Positions 14,613 to 23,303 of a stretch of DNA of 41,374 bases are shown here, in pieces. How positions within the stretch are numbered: the stretch's first letter is position 1; each line of letters opens with the position of its first letter. The DNA is from UBA5026 sp949065595 (GTDB lineage: Bacteria > Bacillota_I > Bacilli_A > RF39 > UBA660). The translations under genes and the position numbers were made by a program. A model generated the notes under the pieces. It made no database searches and was not told the origin of the DNA. It was given only the letters and a program-made list of their open reading frames with translations. The stretch covers positions 1 to 41,374 of the forward strand of contig CARSXK010000009.1 of assembly GCA_949065595.1 (NCBI GenBank), given 5' to 3'.

Positions 14613-16784
14613 ATGTTTGTGCAAGTTTTAGTAGAATTAAAAACCAACCAAATCGCAAAAACGTTTACCTATCATGTTCCAATGATACTAGAAACACAAA
14701 TAGAAATTGGAAAACGAGTACTGGTACCTTTTGTACATCAACAATTAGAAGGATTTATCTTAAAAATAGAATCCACTTTTGAAGGGGACTACAAAGTAAA
14801 AGAAATTACATCCATAGTAGATTCTGAACCAGTATTAAATGAAGAGCTATTAGAACTTGGAAAATATATATCTAAAAAAACAATGTGCAATTTAATTCAT
14901 GCATATCAAACAATGCTCCCAACTGCCTTAAAAGCCAAAAAAAATAGAAACATATCTAAAAAATACGAGAAATTTATTGTTTTTGAAAATCCCGATTATA
15001 ATCCCAAATCTATTACATCAGCTGGATTACAAATCTTAAACCGTATGGATGGCGAAGAAAAAGTATCCAAAAAAGAATTAAATCAAATTTCTGCTTCGGC
15101 ACTGCAAACATTAATCAAACACCATATCTTAAAAGAAATAGAAGAAGAATCATATCGTAGAAAAAATAAAATACGAAAACAAATTTCAAAGCCAACATTG
15201 AAAGAAGAACAAAAAAAAGTGTTACAACAAATAATACTGAATCAATTTCATCCTTATTTATTACATGGCGTAACAGGGTCAGGAAAAACAGAAGTGTATA
15301 TGCGATTGATTGAACAAGTATTAGAACAAGGAAAAGAAGCAATTGTTTTGGTTCCTGAAATTAGTTTAACACCACAATTGATTGAAACATTTGAAACCAG
15401 ATTTCCAGAAAAAATTGCCGTTTTACATAGTCGATTAAGTCATGGGGAAAAATACGATGAATGGCGAAAAATTGAACGAAGGGAAGTTTCTATTGTCATA
15501 GGAGCAAGAAGTGCCATATTTGCCCCCTTTACTAATTTGGGTATTATCATTGTCGATGAAGAGCATTCCACTACCTATAAACAAGAAAATACACCAAAAT
15601 ACCATGCCATTGATATTGCATTATGGAGAGCCAAACACCATCAAATTCCAATTGTTTTGGGAAGTGCAACCCCATCAATTGAGAGTTATACTAGAGCAAA
15701 ATCAGGAATTTATACACTATGTGAAATGCAACATAGAATAGAACAAAATTTACCCAATGTAATTTTAGTGGACATGAAAGAAGAAATACGAAAAGGGAAT
15801 GCCATTTTATCAGAACGATTACTTCAAAAAATCAAAGAAAAAATTGCCAAAAAGGAGCAGATAATCCTTTTATTAAATCGAAGAGGTTATACTACCATAC
15901 GTACTTGTAAAAATTGCGGATACACACACAAATGCCCAGCCTGTGATATTCCACTTACGTTTCATCGAACAATAAATCAAATGCAATGTCATTATTGTGG
16001 GTATCAAACAATGCCAATCCAAACTTGTTGTGAATGTCATAGTGAGAATATGCAGCAATATGGGATGGGAACTGAAAAATTAGAACAATATTTACAAGAA
16101 CAAATGCCTGAAGTTCACATCCTACGAATGGACAATGATACCACTACAAAAAAAGGAAGTCATGAACGTATGATTCAAGACTTTTTGGAAGAAAAATATC
16201 AAATTTTAATTGGAACGCAAATGATTGCCAAGGGGCTTAATTTTCCAAAAGTGACATTGGTCGGAGTAATCAATGGGGATGCGAGTTTAAATATTCCTGA
16301 TTTTAGAAGTGCAGAAAGAACATTTCATTTGCTCTCTCAAGTAGCTGGTCGAGCTGGAAGGGGAAGTCTAGAAGGGGAAGTGATTATTCAAGCATTTCAC
16401 ATTGACCATTATAGTATTGAAAAGGCAAAACAACACGACTATCAAGGCTTTTATGAACAGGAAATGATGATTCGAAAACAGTTACATTATAGTCCTTACT
16501 GTAATTTATGTTTAATTTCTTTAAAGTCAAAGAATGATGTGTATGCAATGGAAGAAGGGAAAAAAATTGCTGCTGATTGGAGACGTCAAAATTTAAAACC
16601 AATCATTGTTCTTGGACCTAGTTTTGCCTTAATTCCAAAAATCAACCATATTTATCAAGTACAACTAATTTTAAAATACAAAAAAATAGAAGATATTTAT
16701 GACAATTTAAAAACGATACAAGAGATGTATCGTCATAAAAAGGGGATAGAATTCGATATTGATTTTAATCCAATCCGGTTTTAA
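14613..16784 (+). CDS. priA: Primosomal protein N', replication restart helicase PriA
   Basis: 723 residues, normal for the family (about 730-800). ATG 14613 is used because GGTGAG lies just upstream and the ATG at 14595 is inside the promoter. PriA binds stalled forks and D-loops, unwinds the lagging arm and reloads the replicative helicase. N-terminal 3'-DNA-binding domain (VQVLVELKTNQ, GKRVLVPF); winged helix around 100-200; helicase lobe 1 with Walker A GVTGSGKTE near 218 and DEEH near 315; GSATPS motif III; lobe 2 with a zinc-binding insert having eight cysteines (CKNCGY, CPAC, CHYCG, CCEC, residues about 432-480); motif V/VI GTQMIAKG and QVAGRAGRG. All expected parts are present. Separated from fmt by one minus-strand gene. 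Confidence 0.97.
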   Translation: MFVQVLVELKTNQIAKTFTYHVPMILETQIEIGKRVLVPFVHQQLEGFILKIESTFEGDYKVKEITSIVDSEPVLNEELLELGKYISKKTMCNLIHAYQTMLPTALKAKKNRNISKKYEKFIVFENPDYNPKSITSAGLQILNRMDGEEKVSKKELNQISASALQTLIKHHILKEIEEESYRRKNKIRKQISKPTLKEEQKKVLQQIILNQFHPYLLHGVTGSGKTEVYMRLIEQVLEQGKEAIVLVPEISLTPQLIETFETRFPEKIAVLHSRLSHGEKYDEWRKIERREVSIVIGARSAIFAPFTNLGIIIVDEEHSTTYKQENTPKYHAIDIALWRAKHHQIPIVLGSATPSIESYTRAKSGIYTLCEMQHRIEQNLPNVILVDMKEEIRKGNAILSERLLQKIKEKIAKKEQIILLLNRRGYTTIRTCKNCGYTHKCPACDIPLTFHRTINQMQCHYCGYQTMPIQTCCECHSENMQQYGMGTEKLEQYLQEQMPEVHILRMDNDTTTKKGSHERMIQDFLEEKYQILIGTQMIAKGLNFPKVTLVGVINGDASLNIPDFRSAERTFHLLSQVAGRAGRGSLEGEVIIQAFHIDHYSIEKAKQHDYQGFYEQEMMIRKQLHYSPYCNLCLISLKSKNDVYAMEEGKKIAADWRRQNLKPIIVLGPSFALIPKINHIYQVQLILKYKKIEDIYDNLKTIQEMYRHKKGIEFDIDFNPIRF

Positions 16785-16795
16785 TGGATTGGATT
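16767..16795. terminator. Bidirectional hairpin between convergent genes
   Basis: AATCCAATCC (16767-16776) and GGATTGGATT (16786-16795) form a perfect 10-bp stem with a 9-base loop. It spans the priA stop and the stop of the minus-strand gene. Flanking T runs are short on both strands. Confidence 0.6.
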
Positions 16796-17436
16796 TATTC
16801 ATATCGGTACATTTTATTTTGATAAATAGAATCCATTTTTTCGTCTGGATAGTGTTGATCAATAAAGCGTTCGAAACCATTCATTGGAGGGATGTGATGT
16901 TTTCTTTCGTCTTGCCGAATGGAAGCAACTACCGATAGAAAAATATCGATACCAAGTAAAATAAATAAAATAAATGTAATCAGATAGCCAAAGTGATTTT
17001 GTAATTTATCACACATATGAATGATTATAGGGTATATAAACTGCATAAACAAAAGTGCAATACCTCCCCACATCAAAGCATGAAACAAACTAGTTCTTCC
17101 ATTGAAATTACAAAAACAATTGCTATAATCCCATGAAATGGTACCAAATATGTATTCTTGCATCAAAGACATGATGTATTCTATCATACCGCCCGTTAAC
17201 ATTCCAATCAAGAAAATATGAATCGGTTTTTGAAATTTACAAAGTATAATAGAAATCATCACACATCCAATTCCATATACTTGAGAAAGAGGACCATAGA
17301 GTAATCCCTGTCTGCTCACCCAAGTACCATGTTTTACTAGTTCTAACATACCTTCAAATACATATCCAAACAAAGAACCAAATAAAAATAACCAAAAAAC
17401 AGTCATGAAAGATTTTACCCATTTTTTCAAAAGCAT
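16795..17436 (-). CDS. Multi-pass membrane protein, putative ABC transporter permease CmpB-like (PF06541)
   Basis: 213 residues. GGGAG precedes the ATG at 17436. About five hydrophobic segments: residues 8-28, 50-68, 72-90, 118-140 and 150-172. The family signature is visible: GxxxEG near the first segment, SRQGLLYGPLSQVYGIG, GGMIEYI, WDYSNCFCNFNGRTSLFHAL written here as WDYS and NFNGRTSLF, then WGGIALLF. The family is named for a presumed ABC permease role, but no ATPase gene adjoins it and the function is not established. The C-terminal 40 residues are charged and cytoplasmic-looking. Divergent from fmt and convergent with priA, so it is a single-gene unit with its own TGTTATAAT promoter. 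Confidence 0.8.
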   Translation of the reverse strand: MLLKKWVKSFMTVFWLFLFGSLFGYVFEGMLELVKHGTWVSRQGLLYGPLSQVYGIGCVMISIILCKFQKPIHIFLIGMLTGGMIEYIMSLMQEYIFGTISWDYSNCFCNFNGRTSLFHALMWGGIALLFMQFIYPIIIHMCDKLQNHFGYLITFILFILLGIDIFLSVVASIRQDERKHHIPPMNGFERFIDQHYPDEKMDSIYQNKMYRYE

Positions 17437-17456
17437 TCACTCCCTACATCATTTTT

Positions 17457-17465
17457 ATTATAACA
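17457..17465 (-). promoter_or_regulatory. Extended -10 promoter of the CmpB-like gene
   Basis: Minus-strand TGTTATAAT (complement of 17457-17465), 21 bases before the start codon. Confidence 0.55.
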
Positions 17466-17500
17466 TATATTTTTAAATCTTAAAAAGGAAGTAGAAAAAC

Positions 17501-17529
17501 ATGACAAAATTGTAAGATAATGGTAAAAT
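17501..17529 (+). promoter_or_regulatory. Promoter of fmt
   Basis: ATGACA (17501-17506), 17-base spacer, TAAAAT (17524-17529) preceded by TGG as an extended -10. The ATG at 17520 lies upstream of the -10 and so is not a start. Confidence 0.65.
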
Positions 17530-17546
17530 GGAAACTAGGTGATAAT

Positions 17547-18515
17547 ATGGACATAAATGACATTGATTTAAAAAAAGAAGTTAGAATTGTATTTATGGGA
17601 ACACCCGATTTTGCTGTTCCAATTTTACAAGGGTTGATCGAAAATTATACAGTCAGAGCAGTGGTCACTCAACCAGATAAACCCGTAGGACGTAATGGAA
17701 AGATATTAGAGCCACCCATTAAAAAACTGGCGCAAGCAAATACCATTTTGGTATTACAACCTCCAAAATTAAAAGCAGAATGGGAAAACATTATTGCACT
17801 AAAACCAACATTGATTATTACATGTGCTTATGGACAAATATTGCCAAGAGAACTATTGGTGTACCCAGCTTATGGATGTATCAATGTGCATGCATCTTTG
17901 TTGCCCAAATTAAGAGGAGGAGCACCCATTCATCATGCCATATTGGATGGACATAAAAAAACGGGAATTACCATTATGCATATGAGTCCCAAAATGGATC
18001 AAGGAGATATGATTGCTCAAGCTGAAATTCCAATTGCTGATACTGATACCGCATCTAGTTTACATGATAAATTAAAACTACTTGGAAGAGATTTGTTGTT
18101 AGAAGTGTTACCTTCTATCATTGATGGAACTGCTCCTAGAATAAAACAAGAAGAAGCCGAAGCAACCTATGGATTCAATATTACAAGAGAAGATGAAAAA
18201 ATAGATTTTTCTAAAACCAAAAAACAAGTATATAATAAAGTAAGAGGACTTAATAGTTGGCCAGGCGCTTATACGAGATTGGATGGGAAAGTCATTAAAG
18301 TGTGGGAGTGCTATATGACAGAAGAAACTTATCCTAATTTAGTGGATGGGCAAATTACAAATTTATACACAAATGGAATTGGGATAAAAGTATCCAATGG
18401 AGAAGTTGTGTTTACACAAATTCAACCAGAAGGAAAAACCAAAATGAGTGCAGTAGATTTTATCAATGGATTTCAAAATAAGGAATCTTTAAAAGGAAAG
18501 ATTTTTGAAACATGA
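17547..18515 (+). CDS. fmt: Methionyl-tRNA formyltransferase
   Basis: 322 residues. AGGTGA precedes ATG 17547 by 4-5 bases; an in-frame ATG at 17520 lies in the promoter. Transfers a formyl group from 10-formyl-tetrahydrofolate to initiator Met-tRNA. Motifs: FMGTPDFAVP near the N terminus, CINVHASLLP with the catalytic Asn/His, LRGGAPIHH (folate-binding SLLPxxRGxxP loop), MDQGDM containing the third catalytic residue, and a C-terminal OB-like domain (VRGLNSWPGAYTRLDG). A complete enzyme. Peptide deformylase, a frequent neighbour, is not here. Its TGA overlaps the ATG of the next gene (ATGA), indicating translational coupling. Confidence 0.97.
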   Translation: MDINDIDLKKEVRIVFMGTPDFAVPILQGLIENYTVRAVVTQPDKPVGRNGKILEPPIKKLAQANTILVLQPPKLKAEWENIIALKPTLIITCAYGQILPRELLVYPAYGCINVHASLLPKLRGGAPIHHAILDGHKKTGITIMHMSPKMDQGDMIAQAEIPIADTDTASSLHDKLKLLGRDLLLEVLPSIIDGTAPRIKQEEAEATYGFNITREDEKIDFSKTKKQVYNKVRGLNSWPGAYTRLDGKVIKVWECYMTEETYPNLVDGQITNLYTNGIGIKVSNGEVVFTQIQPEGKTKMSAVDFINGFQNKESLKGKIFET

Positions 18516-19090
18516 AAGCCTTTTTTCAAAAGCTAAAGATTTTACATAAAAATCCTAAAAGTCGTGCTTTATTAGAAATAGGTCTTTACCTTTTTTTCTT
18601 TCTCACTCTTTTTATAATCTTGAATATTAAATCTTCTCATAAAGTATATGAAACCGTAGAACAACAATATGAAACATTAAGTAATTTTCCTTATACTATG
18701 GTAGTGTATAAAGAAAATCAAATCTATCATATTATAGGGAATAAAAATGAATTTTTAGTCGAAGAACAAGATCAATCATACCAAATAATAAATACCAATA
18801 TCTTAGATAAAGACAATCATTTGGTATCTACATTTGATTGGTATTTATTTTTTCCACACAAACTTTCTTCTTTTATCAAAAATGGCATAATCAATGCCAA
18901 AACCCAATATAAAGATGGAAGTCAAAAAATAGAATATGAAATGGAGTGTCAACGATGGAATCCTACCCAAGAAGGAATGTGCTATTTTGAGACTCTACAA
19001 AAAGAAAATAAGATTACACAAGTAATATTAAAAGTAGCGCAATCATATTCTATTGAGATTCATTATCAAAAGCATACTTTAGAACAATAG
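18512..19090 (+). CDS. Single-pass membrane protein, unknown
   Basis: 192 residues. Start ATG 18512 overlaps the fmt stop by 4 bases, so it is translated by coupling with fmt. A short basic cytoplasmic N terminus (KAFFQKLKILHKNPKSR) is followed by one membrane helix at about residues 23-41 (IGLYLFFFLTLFIILNI) and an outside or periplasm-type domain of about 150 residues with many Tyr, Asn, Gln and beta-type hydrophobic alternation. One Cys pair (MECQRW and GMCYF) about 13 residues apart could form a disulfide. No lipobox. The membrane-anchor-plus-beta-domain plan is common among unannotated Bacilli envelope proteins; I recognise no family. Ends 55 bases before secG, which has its own promoter. 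Confidence 0.7.
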   Translation: MKAFFQKLKILHKNPKSRALLEIGLYLFFFLTLFIILNIKSSHKVYETVEQQYETLSNFPYTMVVYKENQIYHIIGNKNEFLVEEQDQSYQIINTNILDKDNHLVSTFDWYLFFPHKLSSFIKNGIINAKTQYKDGSQKIEYEMECQRWNPTQEGMCYFETLQKENKITQVILKVAQSYSIEIHYQKHTLEQ

Positions 19091-19096
19091 TTCTAG

Positions 19097-19125
19097 TTGC
19101 ATTTTTTCTTTCAATATGGTATCTT
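19097..19125 (+). promoter_or_regulatory. Promoter of secG
   Basis: TTGCAT (19097-19102), 17-base spacer, TATCTT (19120-19125) preceded by TGG. Confidence 0.6.
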
Positions 19126-19148
19126 ATTAAAAGTTAGGAGGTCAAATG

Positions 19149-19361
19149 ATGGAAACTTTATTAGTCATTGTATCAATTTTGTTAATTGCGATTGTACTAT
19201 TACAAGCTGCCAAAGCAGAAAGTGCTTCTAATGCCTTTACAGGAGGAAACGACAGCTTATTTAAAAATAGAAAAGAACGTGGTGGAGAATTATTTATTAC
19301 AAGATTAACATTTTGTTTGGGTGCTGCTTTCTTTATTATTTGTTTTATTTTAGGATTTTAG
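19149..19361 (+). CDS. secG: Preprotein translocase subunit SecG
   Basis: 70 residues, the usual small size. Two adjacent ATGs (19146, 19149); AGGAGG at 19136-19141 is 7 bases from the second and 4 from the first, so 19149 is favoured. SecG assists SecYEG protein export. Two membrane helices are visible: residues 2-20 (ETLLVIVSILLIAIVLLQA) and about 50-69 (LTFCLGAAFFIICFILGF). Between them lies the family loop: ESASNAFTGG followed by a charged KNRKERGGE stretch before the second helix. In many Firmicutes secG heads a unit with rnr, smpB and tmRNA; none follow here, and a strong terminator isolates it. Confidence 0.93.
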   Translation: METLLVIVSILLIAIVLLQAAKAESASNAFTGGNDSLFKNRKERGGELFITRLTFCLGAAFFIICFILGF

Positions 19362-19389
19362 AATCTATGCCTAATCCTTACTGTAATTC

Positions 19390-19418
19390 AATCCAGAAGT
19401 CTAAACTCTGGATTTTTT
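19390..19418 (+). terminator. Terminator of secG
   Basis: AATCCAGA (19390-19397) pairs with TCTGGATT (19407-19414), 9-base loop, T tract to 19418. Confidence 0.9.
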
Positions 19419-19461
19419 ATTTATATCTTACAATATTGTAACCAAATAGCGGTATAAAACG

Positions 19462-19470
19462 TGCTATAAT
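19462..19470 (+). promoter_or_regulatory. Extended -10 promoter of the VanZ-RDD gene
   Basis: TGCTATAAT at 19462-19470. Transcription would start near 19477, right at the AAAGGAGGTG, so the ATG at 19469 is not available. Confidence 0.6.
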
Positions 19471-19519
19471 GATACAAAAGGAGGTGCAGAAAGTCAGATA
19501 TATTGGACTTTCCATTGAT

Positions 19520-20638
19520 ATGAGTTATCTTACTTCAATCGAAAAAGCAATCATTGTATTTCCATTGATTGCCCTTCTTTTTACCATTCCTTTTGTTTTA
19601 CAACAATATCATAAATATGGATCCATTCATAAATTACGAGTTTTGATCATCTATTCTTTTATTTTATATTTCATTTGTATTTATTTTCTGGTTATTTTAC
19701 CACTTCCAAAAAGGGATACAGTAGTATGGAAGCCAGATAGAGTAAGGATTGTTCCGTTTCAATTTATAATGGACTTTATCAAAGACACTTCTTTTCGAAT
19801 CAATAATCCATCCACTTATTTCAAGGCTTTATTAGAACCCTGTTTTTATACAGTAATATTCAATGTATTTATGTTTGTTCCATTTGGTATGTATTTAAGA
19901 TATTATTTTAGATGTAATTTCAAAAAAGTAATGGGGTGTAGTTTTCTTCTTAGTTTATTTTTTGAAGTTACACAATTAACAGGACTTTATTTTATTTATC
20001 CTTATCCTTACCGTATTTTTGATGTGGATGATTTGATCATCAATACACTTGGTGGCATATTAGGGTATTTACTGATGGGAAAAATGGGTCATTTTCTACC
20101 TACACGAGAAAAAATGGACGCAGAATCTTTTCAAATCGGGAAGTCTGTTTCTGGATTGAGACGAATTACCATATTTTGCTTGGATTTTGTTATTTATAAT
20201 ATGTTAAATATAATCCTTTTTCTTATGGGAATGCCAAAATATAGTTTCCTCATATTTTTATTTTACTATGGGATTTACCCAATGATTTCAAATGGAAAAA
20301 CATTGGGTAGTCAATTTTTAAATGTTAGATTTGATTGTTTACGATGGAAAGGATTGCGGATTTTGTTGCGACATATCCTTTTATATGTATACTATTTTGG
20401 AATTCCAATTGCAGGTTTGTATGTAACAGTGCAATTGGTTTGGGTCCATTTTCAACCCATAACAGCTATTTCTGTTTGTTTTATCAGTATCCCCTTTATA
20501 TTCTTATTTTATATGGTAAATGCAGTTTTCATTTTAAAGAAAAAAAGACGCTTTTATGATGTTTTCTTTGGTATTACTTACCATAGTACAATTGATGTAG
20601 AAAAAAATAAAAAGGCAGAAGAAATCCAATCTAATTGA
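19520..20638 (+). CDS. VanZ family membrane protein with C-terminal RDD domain
   Basis: 372 residues from ATG 19520. This start agrees with the usual N terminus of the family (a short tail before the first helix), but the strong AAAGGAGGTG (19477-19486) is 33 bases upstream and no ATG, GTG or TTG in frame sits at normal distance, so the start is uncertain; ATT 19502 is an alternative. Four VanZ helices span about residues 10-190, with VPFGMYLRYYF, FFEVTQLTG and FDVDDLIINTLGGILGYLL, the family's polar hallmark. The RDD-type part begins near 215 (ITIFCLDFVIYNMLN), with NGKTLGSQFLNVR and three more helices. VanZ proteins are linked to teicoplanin resistance and wall-precursor effects by an unknown route; RDD function is unknown. 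No glycopeptide cluster is present. Confidence 0.85.
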   Translation: MSYLTSIEKAIIVFPLIALLFTIPFVLQQYHKYGSIHKLRVLIIYSFILYFICIYFLVILPLPKRDTVVWKPDRVRIVPFQFIMDFIKDTSFRINNPSTYFKALLEPCFYTVIFNVFMFVPFGMYLRYYFRCNFKKVMGCSFLLSLFFEVTQLTGLYFIYPYPYRIFDVDDLIINTLGGILGYLLMGKMGHFLPTREKMDAESFQIGKSVSGLRRITIFCLDFVIYNMLNIILFLMGMPKYSFLIFLFYYGIYPMISNGKTLGSQFLNVRFDCLRWKGLRILLRHILLYVYYFGIPIAGLYVTVQLVWVHFQPITAISVCFISIPFIFLFYMVNAVFILKKKRRFYDVFFGITYHSTIDVEKNKKAEEIQSN

Positions 20639-20667
20639 AGCAAATGATATAAAAACGAACAAACTTA

Positions 20668-20676
20668 TGGTATAAT
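20668..20676 (+). promoter_or_regulatory. Extended -10 promoter of ruvAB-queA
   Basis: TGGTATAAT at 20668-20676, 17 bases before the ruvA start codon; no clear -35. Confidence 0.55.
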
Positions 20677-20693
20677 GATGTTAAGGTGATTTT

Positions 20694-21248
20694 ATGTATG
20701 AATATATGAAGGGAATTATCACAGAAGTAGAAAGTAATTATATTGTATTGGAACAAAATGAAACTGGATATTTAATCTATACAGGAAATCCTTATTTTTT
20801 TCACATCAATGAAACCTATCAAATATATGTTTATCAATATGTAAGGGAAGATGAGATTTCGTTATATGGATTTGCATCAAAAGAAGAAAAAGATTTATTT
20901 TTAAAACTAATTAATGTCAAAGGACTTGGTTGTAAAATGGCTCTACCTATGCTTGCGACGGGGTCTATTAGCGGAATTATTGATGCCATTGAAAGAGAAA
21001 ATATCTCATATCTAAAAAAATTTCCTAAAATTGGGGACAAAGTTGCTAGACAAATTATTCTGGATTTAAAAGGAAAATTAGTGAGTCAAGAACACATTCA
21101 AAATACAAAAATCAATGAGGAATTGACAGAAACATTAAAGGCACTAGGTTATAAACATGGAGACATTGAAAAAGTGAGTTCCAAAATCGATGGTACCTTA
21201 AAAATAGAAGATCAAGTAAAAGAAGCATTGAAATTATTATTAAAATAA
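20694..21248 (+). CDS. ruvA: Holliday junction branch migration protein RuvA
   Basis: 184 residues, slightly short of the typical 195-205. AAGGTGAT precedes ATG 20694. RuvA tetramers hold the four-way junction and position RuvB rings. N-terminal OB domain (MKGIITEVESNYIVLEQN, YGFASKEEKDLFLKL); two helix-hairpin-helix motifs, LINVKGLGCKMALPML and FPKIGDKVARQIILDLKGKL; a flexible linker; and a C-terminal three-helix domain (ELTETLKALGYKHGDIEK) that contacts RuvB. First gene of an operon with ruvB 12 bases and queA a further 9 bases downstream. ruvC is not adjacent. Confidence 0.96.
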   Translation: MYEYMKGIITEVESNYIVLEQNETGYLIYTGNPYFFHINETYQIYVYQYVREDEISLYGFASKEEKDLFLKLINVKGLGCKMALPMLATGSISGIIDAIERENISYLKKFPKIGDKVARQIILDLKGKLVSQEHIQNTKINEELTETLKALGYKHGDIEKVSSKIDGTLKIEDQVKEALKLLLK

Positions 21249-21260
21249 AGGAGGGATGAT

Positions 21261-22268
21261 ATGGAAGAGCGAATTGTAACAGGAGAAGAAAAAGAAGAGG
21301 ATGCCTTTGAAGAAAATATTCGGCCAAATAGTCTAGAAGAATATATTGGTCAAAAAGAAGCCAAAGAAAATCTAGATATTTTTATCAAAGCTGCTAAAAT
21401 GAGAGAAGAACCATTGGATCATGTGTTACTCTATGGGCCTCCAGGATTAGGAAAAACCACTCTTGCTTATATTATTGCAAATGAACTGGAAAGTCATATC
21501 AAAACAGCAAGTGGTCCATCCATTGAAAAAAGTGGCGATTTAGCAGCAATTTTATCTACATTAGAACCTGGAGATGTTCTTTTTATTGATGAAATTCATA
21601 GAATGCCTAGATATATTGAGGAAATTTTATATCCTGCTATGGAAGATTTTGTTTTGGATATTGTCATTGGGAGCGAATCGTCTTCTAAAAATATACGAAT
21701 TGATTTACCACCTTTTACATTGGTTGGGGCAACGACACGCGCTGGGGATTTATCAAGCCCCCTACGAGATCGTTTTGGAATTATTGCAAAACTACAGTAT
21801 TATACCGTAGAAGAATTGACCGAAATTGTAAAACGTACAGGCCGTGTTTTGGAAATAGAAGTGGAAGCACCAGCTGCAGTGGAATTAGCAAGGCGTAGTA
21901 GAGGTACTCCAAGAATTGCCAATCGTTTACTCAAACGTGTACGTGATTTTGCGATGGTAATAGGGGATGGAGTAATTACATTAGAAATGACCAAAATGGC
22001 TTTGGATAAATTAAAAGTCGATGAGATTGGATTGGATGATACCGATTATCATTTATTAAAATCGATCATTGAAAAATTCAATGGGGGACCAGTTGGCATT
22101 GAGGCAATAGCTTCTTCAATTGGTGAAGAGCAAACAACCATTGAAGATGTCTATGAACCTTATCTATTGCAACTTGGATTCTTAAAAAGAACCAGTAGAG
22201 GTCGAATTGTTACGAAATTGGCATATGAACATTTAAAAATGGAATATCAAGAAGATATGTTTGAATAG
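21261..22268 (+). CDS. ruvB: Holliday junction helicase motor RuvB
   Basis: 335 residues, full length. AAAGGAGGG precedes ATG 21261. RuvB hexamers pump DNA through the RuvA-bound junction using ATP. AAA+ features: RPNSLEEYIGQ box, Walker A GPPGLGKTT near 59-67, Walker B DVLFIDEIHRM near 105-114, sensor 1 LVGATTRAG, arginine finger in LSSPLRDRFG, sensor 2 RGTPRIANRLLKR, then a winged-helix C-terminal domain with GGPVGIEAIA and IEDVYEPYLLQLGFL, the DNA-contacting wing. Nothing is missing. Translation follows ruvA directly and queA starts 9 bases after the stop. Confidence 0.98.
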   Translation: MEERIVTGEEKEEDAFEENIRPNSLEEYIGQKEAKENLDIFIKAAKMREEPLDHVLLYGPPGLGKTTLAYIIANELESHIKTASGPSIEKSGDLAAILSTLEPGDVLFIDEIHRMPRYIEEILYPAMEDFVLDIVIGSESSSKNIRIDLPPFTLVGATTRAGDLSSPLRDRFGIIAKLQYYTVEELTEIVKRTGRVLEIEVEAPAAVELARRSRGTPRIANRLLKRVRDFAMVIGDGVITLEMTKMALDKLKVDEIGLDDTDYHLLKSIIEKFNGGPVGIEAIASSIGEEQTTIEDVYEPYLLQLGFLKRTSRGRIVTKLAYEHLKMEYQEDMFE

Positions 22269-22277
22269 GGGGATACA

Positions 22278-23303
22278 ATGAAAACACAAGATTTCGATTA
22301 TGAATTGCCAGAACATTTAATTGCACAGACACCAATTGAAAAAAGAGATACCTCTAGAATGCTTGTTTTGAATAAGAAAACAGGAGAAATCAAGCATAAG
22401 CATTTTCATGATATTATAGAAGAATTACAAAATGGAGATGTCCTTGTATTAAATAATACAAAGGTTATACCAGCACGTCTTTATGGCATCAAAGAAGAAA
22501 CAGGTGCTTCTATTGAATTGTTATTATTAAAAGAAAAAGAAAATGATACTTGGGAATGTTTGACAAAACCTGCTAAAAGAGTGAAAGTAGGTACCACCAT
22601 TTCCTTTGGAGATGGGCGCTTGCAAGCTACTTGTATCGCTGTAAAAGAAGAGGGAATTCGCATTTTTCAATTGCAATATGAAGGTATTTTATATGAAATA
22701 CTAGATCAATTAGGAGAAATGCCACTTCCTCCTTATATTCATGAAAAATTAGAAAATAAAGACCGTTATCAAACTGTATATGCTAAAAATGAGGGAAGTG
22801 CCGCAGCTCCAACAGCAGGACTTCATTTTACAAAAAATTTGTTAGATGAATTGACAAAAAAAGGCATTCAAATTGTATATGTTACCCTACATGTAGGACT
22901 TGGAACATTTCGTCCAGTAACAGTCGAAGATGTCACAACCCATCAAATGCATAGTGAATTTTATCAAATGGATGAAAATACAGCCAATATATTAAATGTT
23001 GCCAAACAAGAAGGAAGAAGAATTATGGCGGTAGGAACTACTTCAACACGTGTTTTAGAAACCATTATGAAGTTATATCACCAATTTCAAGCTTGTAGTG
23101 GTTGGACCGATATTTTTATCTATCCAGGGTACCAATTTGAAGCCATTGATGGTTTAATTACCAATTTCCATTTGCCCAAGTCTACATTACTGATGTTAGT
23201 CAGTGCCTTGGCAGGAAAAGAACATATTTTATGTGCATATCAAACGGCAGTTAAACTAGAATATCGCTTCTTCTCATTTGGGGATAGTATGTTGATTCAA
23301 TAA
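22278..23303 (+). CDS. queA: S-adenosylmethionine:tRNA ribosyltransferase-isomerase
   Basis: 341 residues, normal length. Start ATG 22278 follows a TAGGGGGA site. QueA transfers and isomerises the ribosyl part of SAM onto preQ1 in tRNA position 34 to make epoxyqueuosine. Signatures: FDYELPEHLIAQTP at the N terminus, RMLVLNKKTG, VLVLNNTKVIPARL, GSAAAPTAGLHFT and VGLGTFRPV, and near the end FHLPKSTLLMLVSALAG. The usual ruvAB-queA-tgt order is broken: no tgt follows; instead there is a 205-base stretch holding a short orphan frame and then miaA. The tRNA-guanine transglycosylase needed to install preQ1 must be elsewhere in the genome if the pathway is active. Confidence 0.97.
   Translation: MKTQDFDYELPEHLIAQTPIEKRDTSRMLVLNKKTGEIKHKHFHDIIEELQNGDVLVLNNTKVIPARLYGIKEETGASIELLLLKEKENDTWECLTKPAKRVKVGTTISFGDGRLQATCIAVKEEGIRIFQLQYEGILYEILDQLGEMPLPPYIHEKLENKDRYQTVYAKNEGSAAAPTAGLHFTKNLLDELTKKGIQIVYVTLHVGLGTFRPVTVEDVTTHQMHSEFYQMDENTANILNVAKQEGRRIMAVGTTSTRVLETIMKLYHQFQACSGWTDIFIYPGYQFEAIDGLITNFHLPKSTLLMLVSALAGKEHILCAYQTAVKLEYRFFSFGDSMLIQ

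Noticed and set aside
16795..17436. Confident ABC transporter permease
   Set aside because: The family name implies it, but no ATPase or binding protein gene adjoins; kept as family label only.
19520..20638. Glycopeptide resistance locus
   Set aside because: A VanZ-type protein alone, without vanA/B-like ligase, vanH, vanX or a two-component system, is not a resistance cluster.
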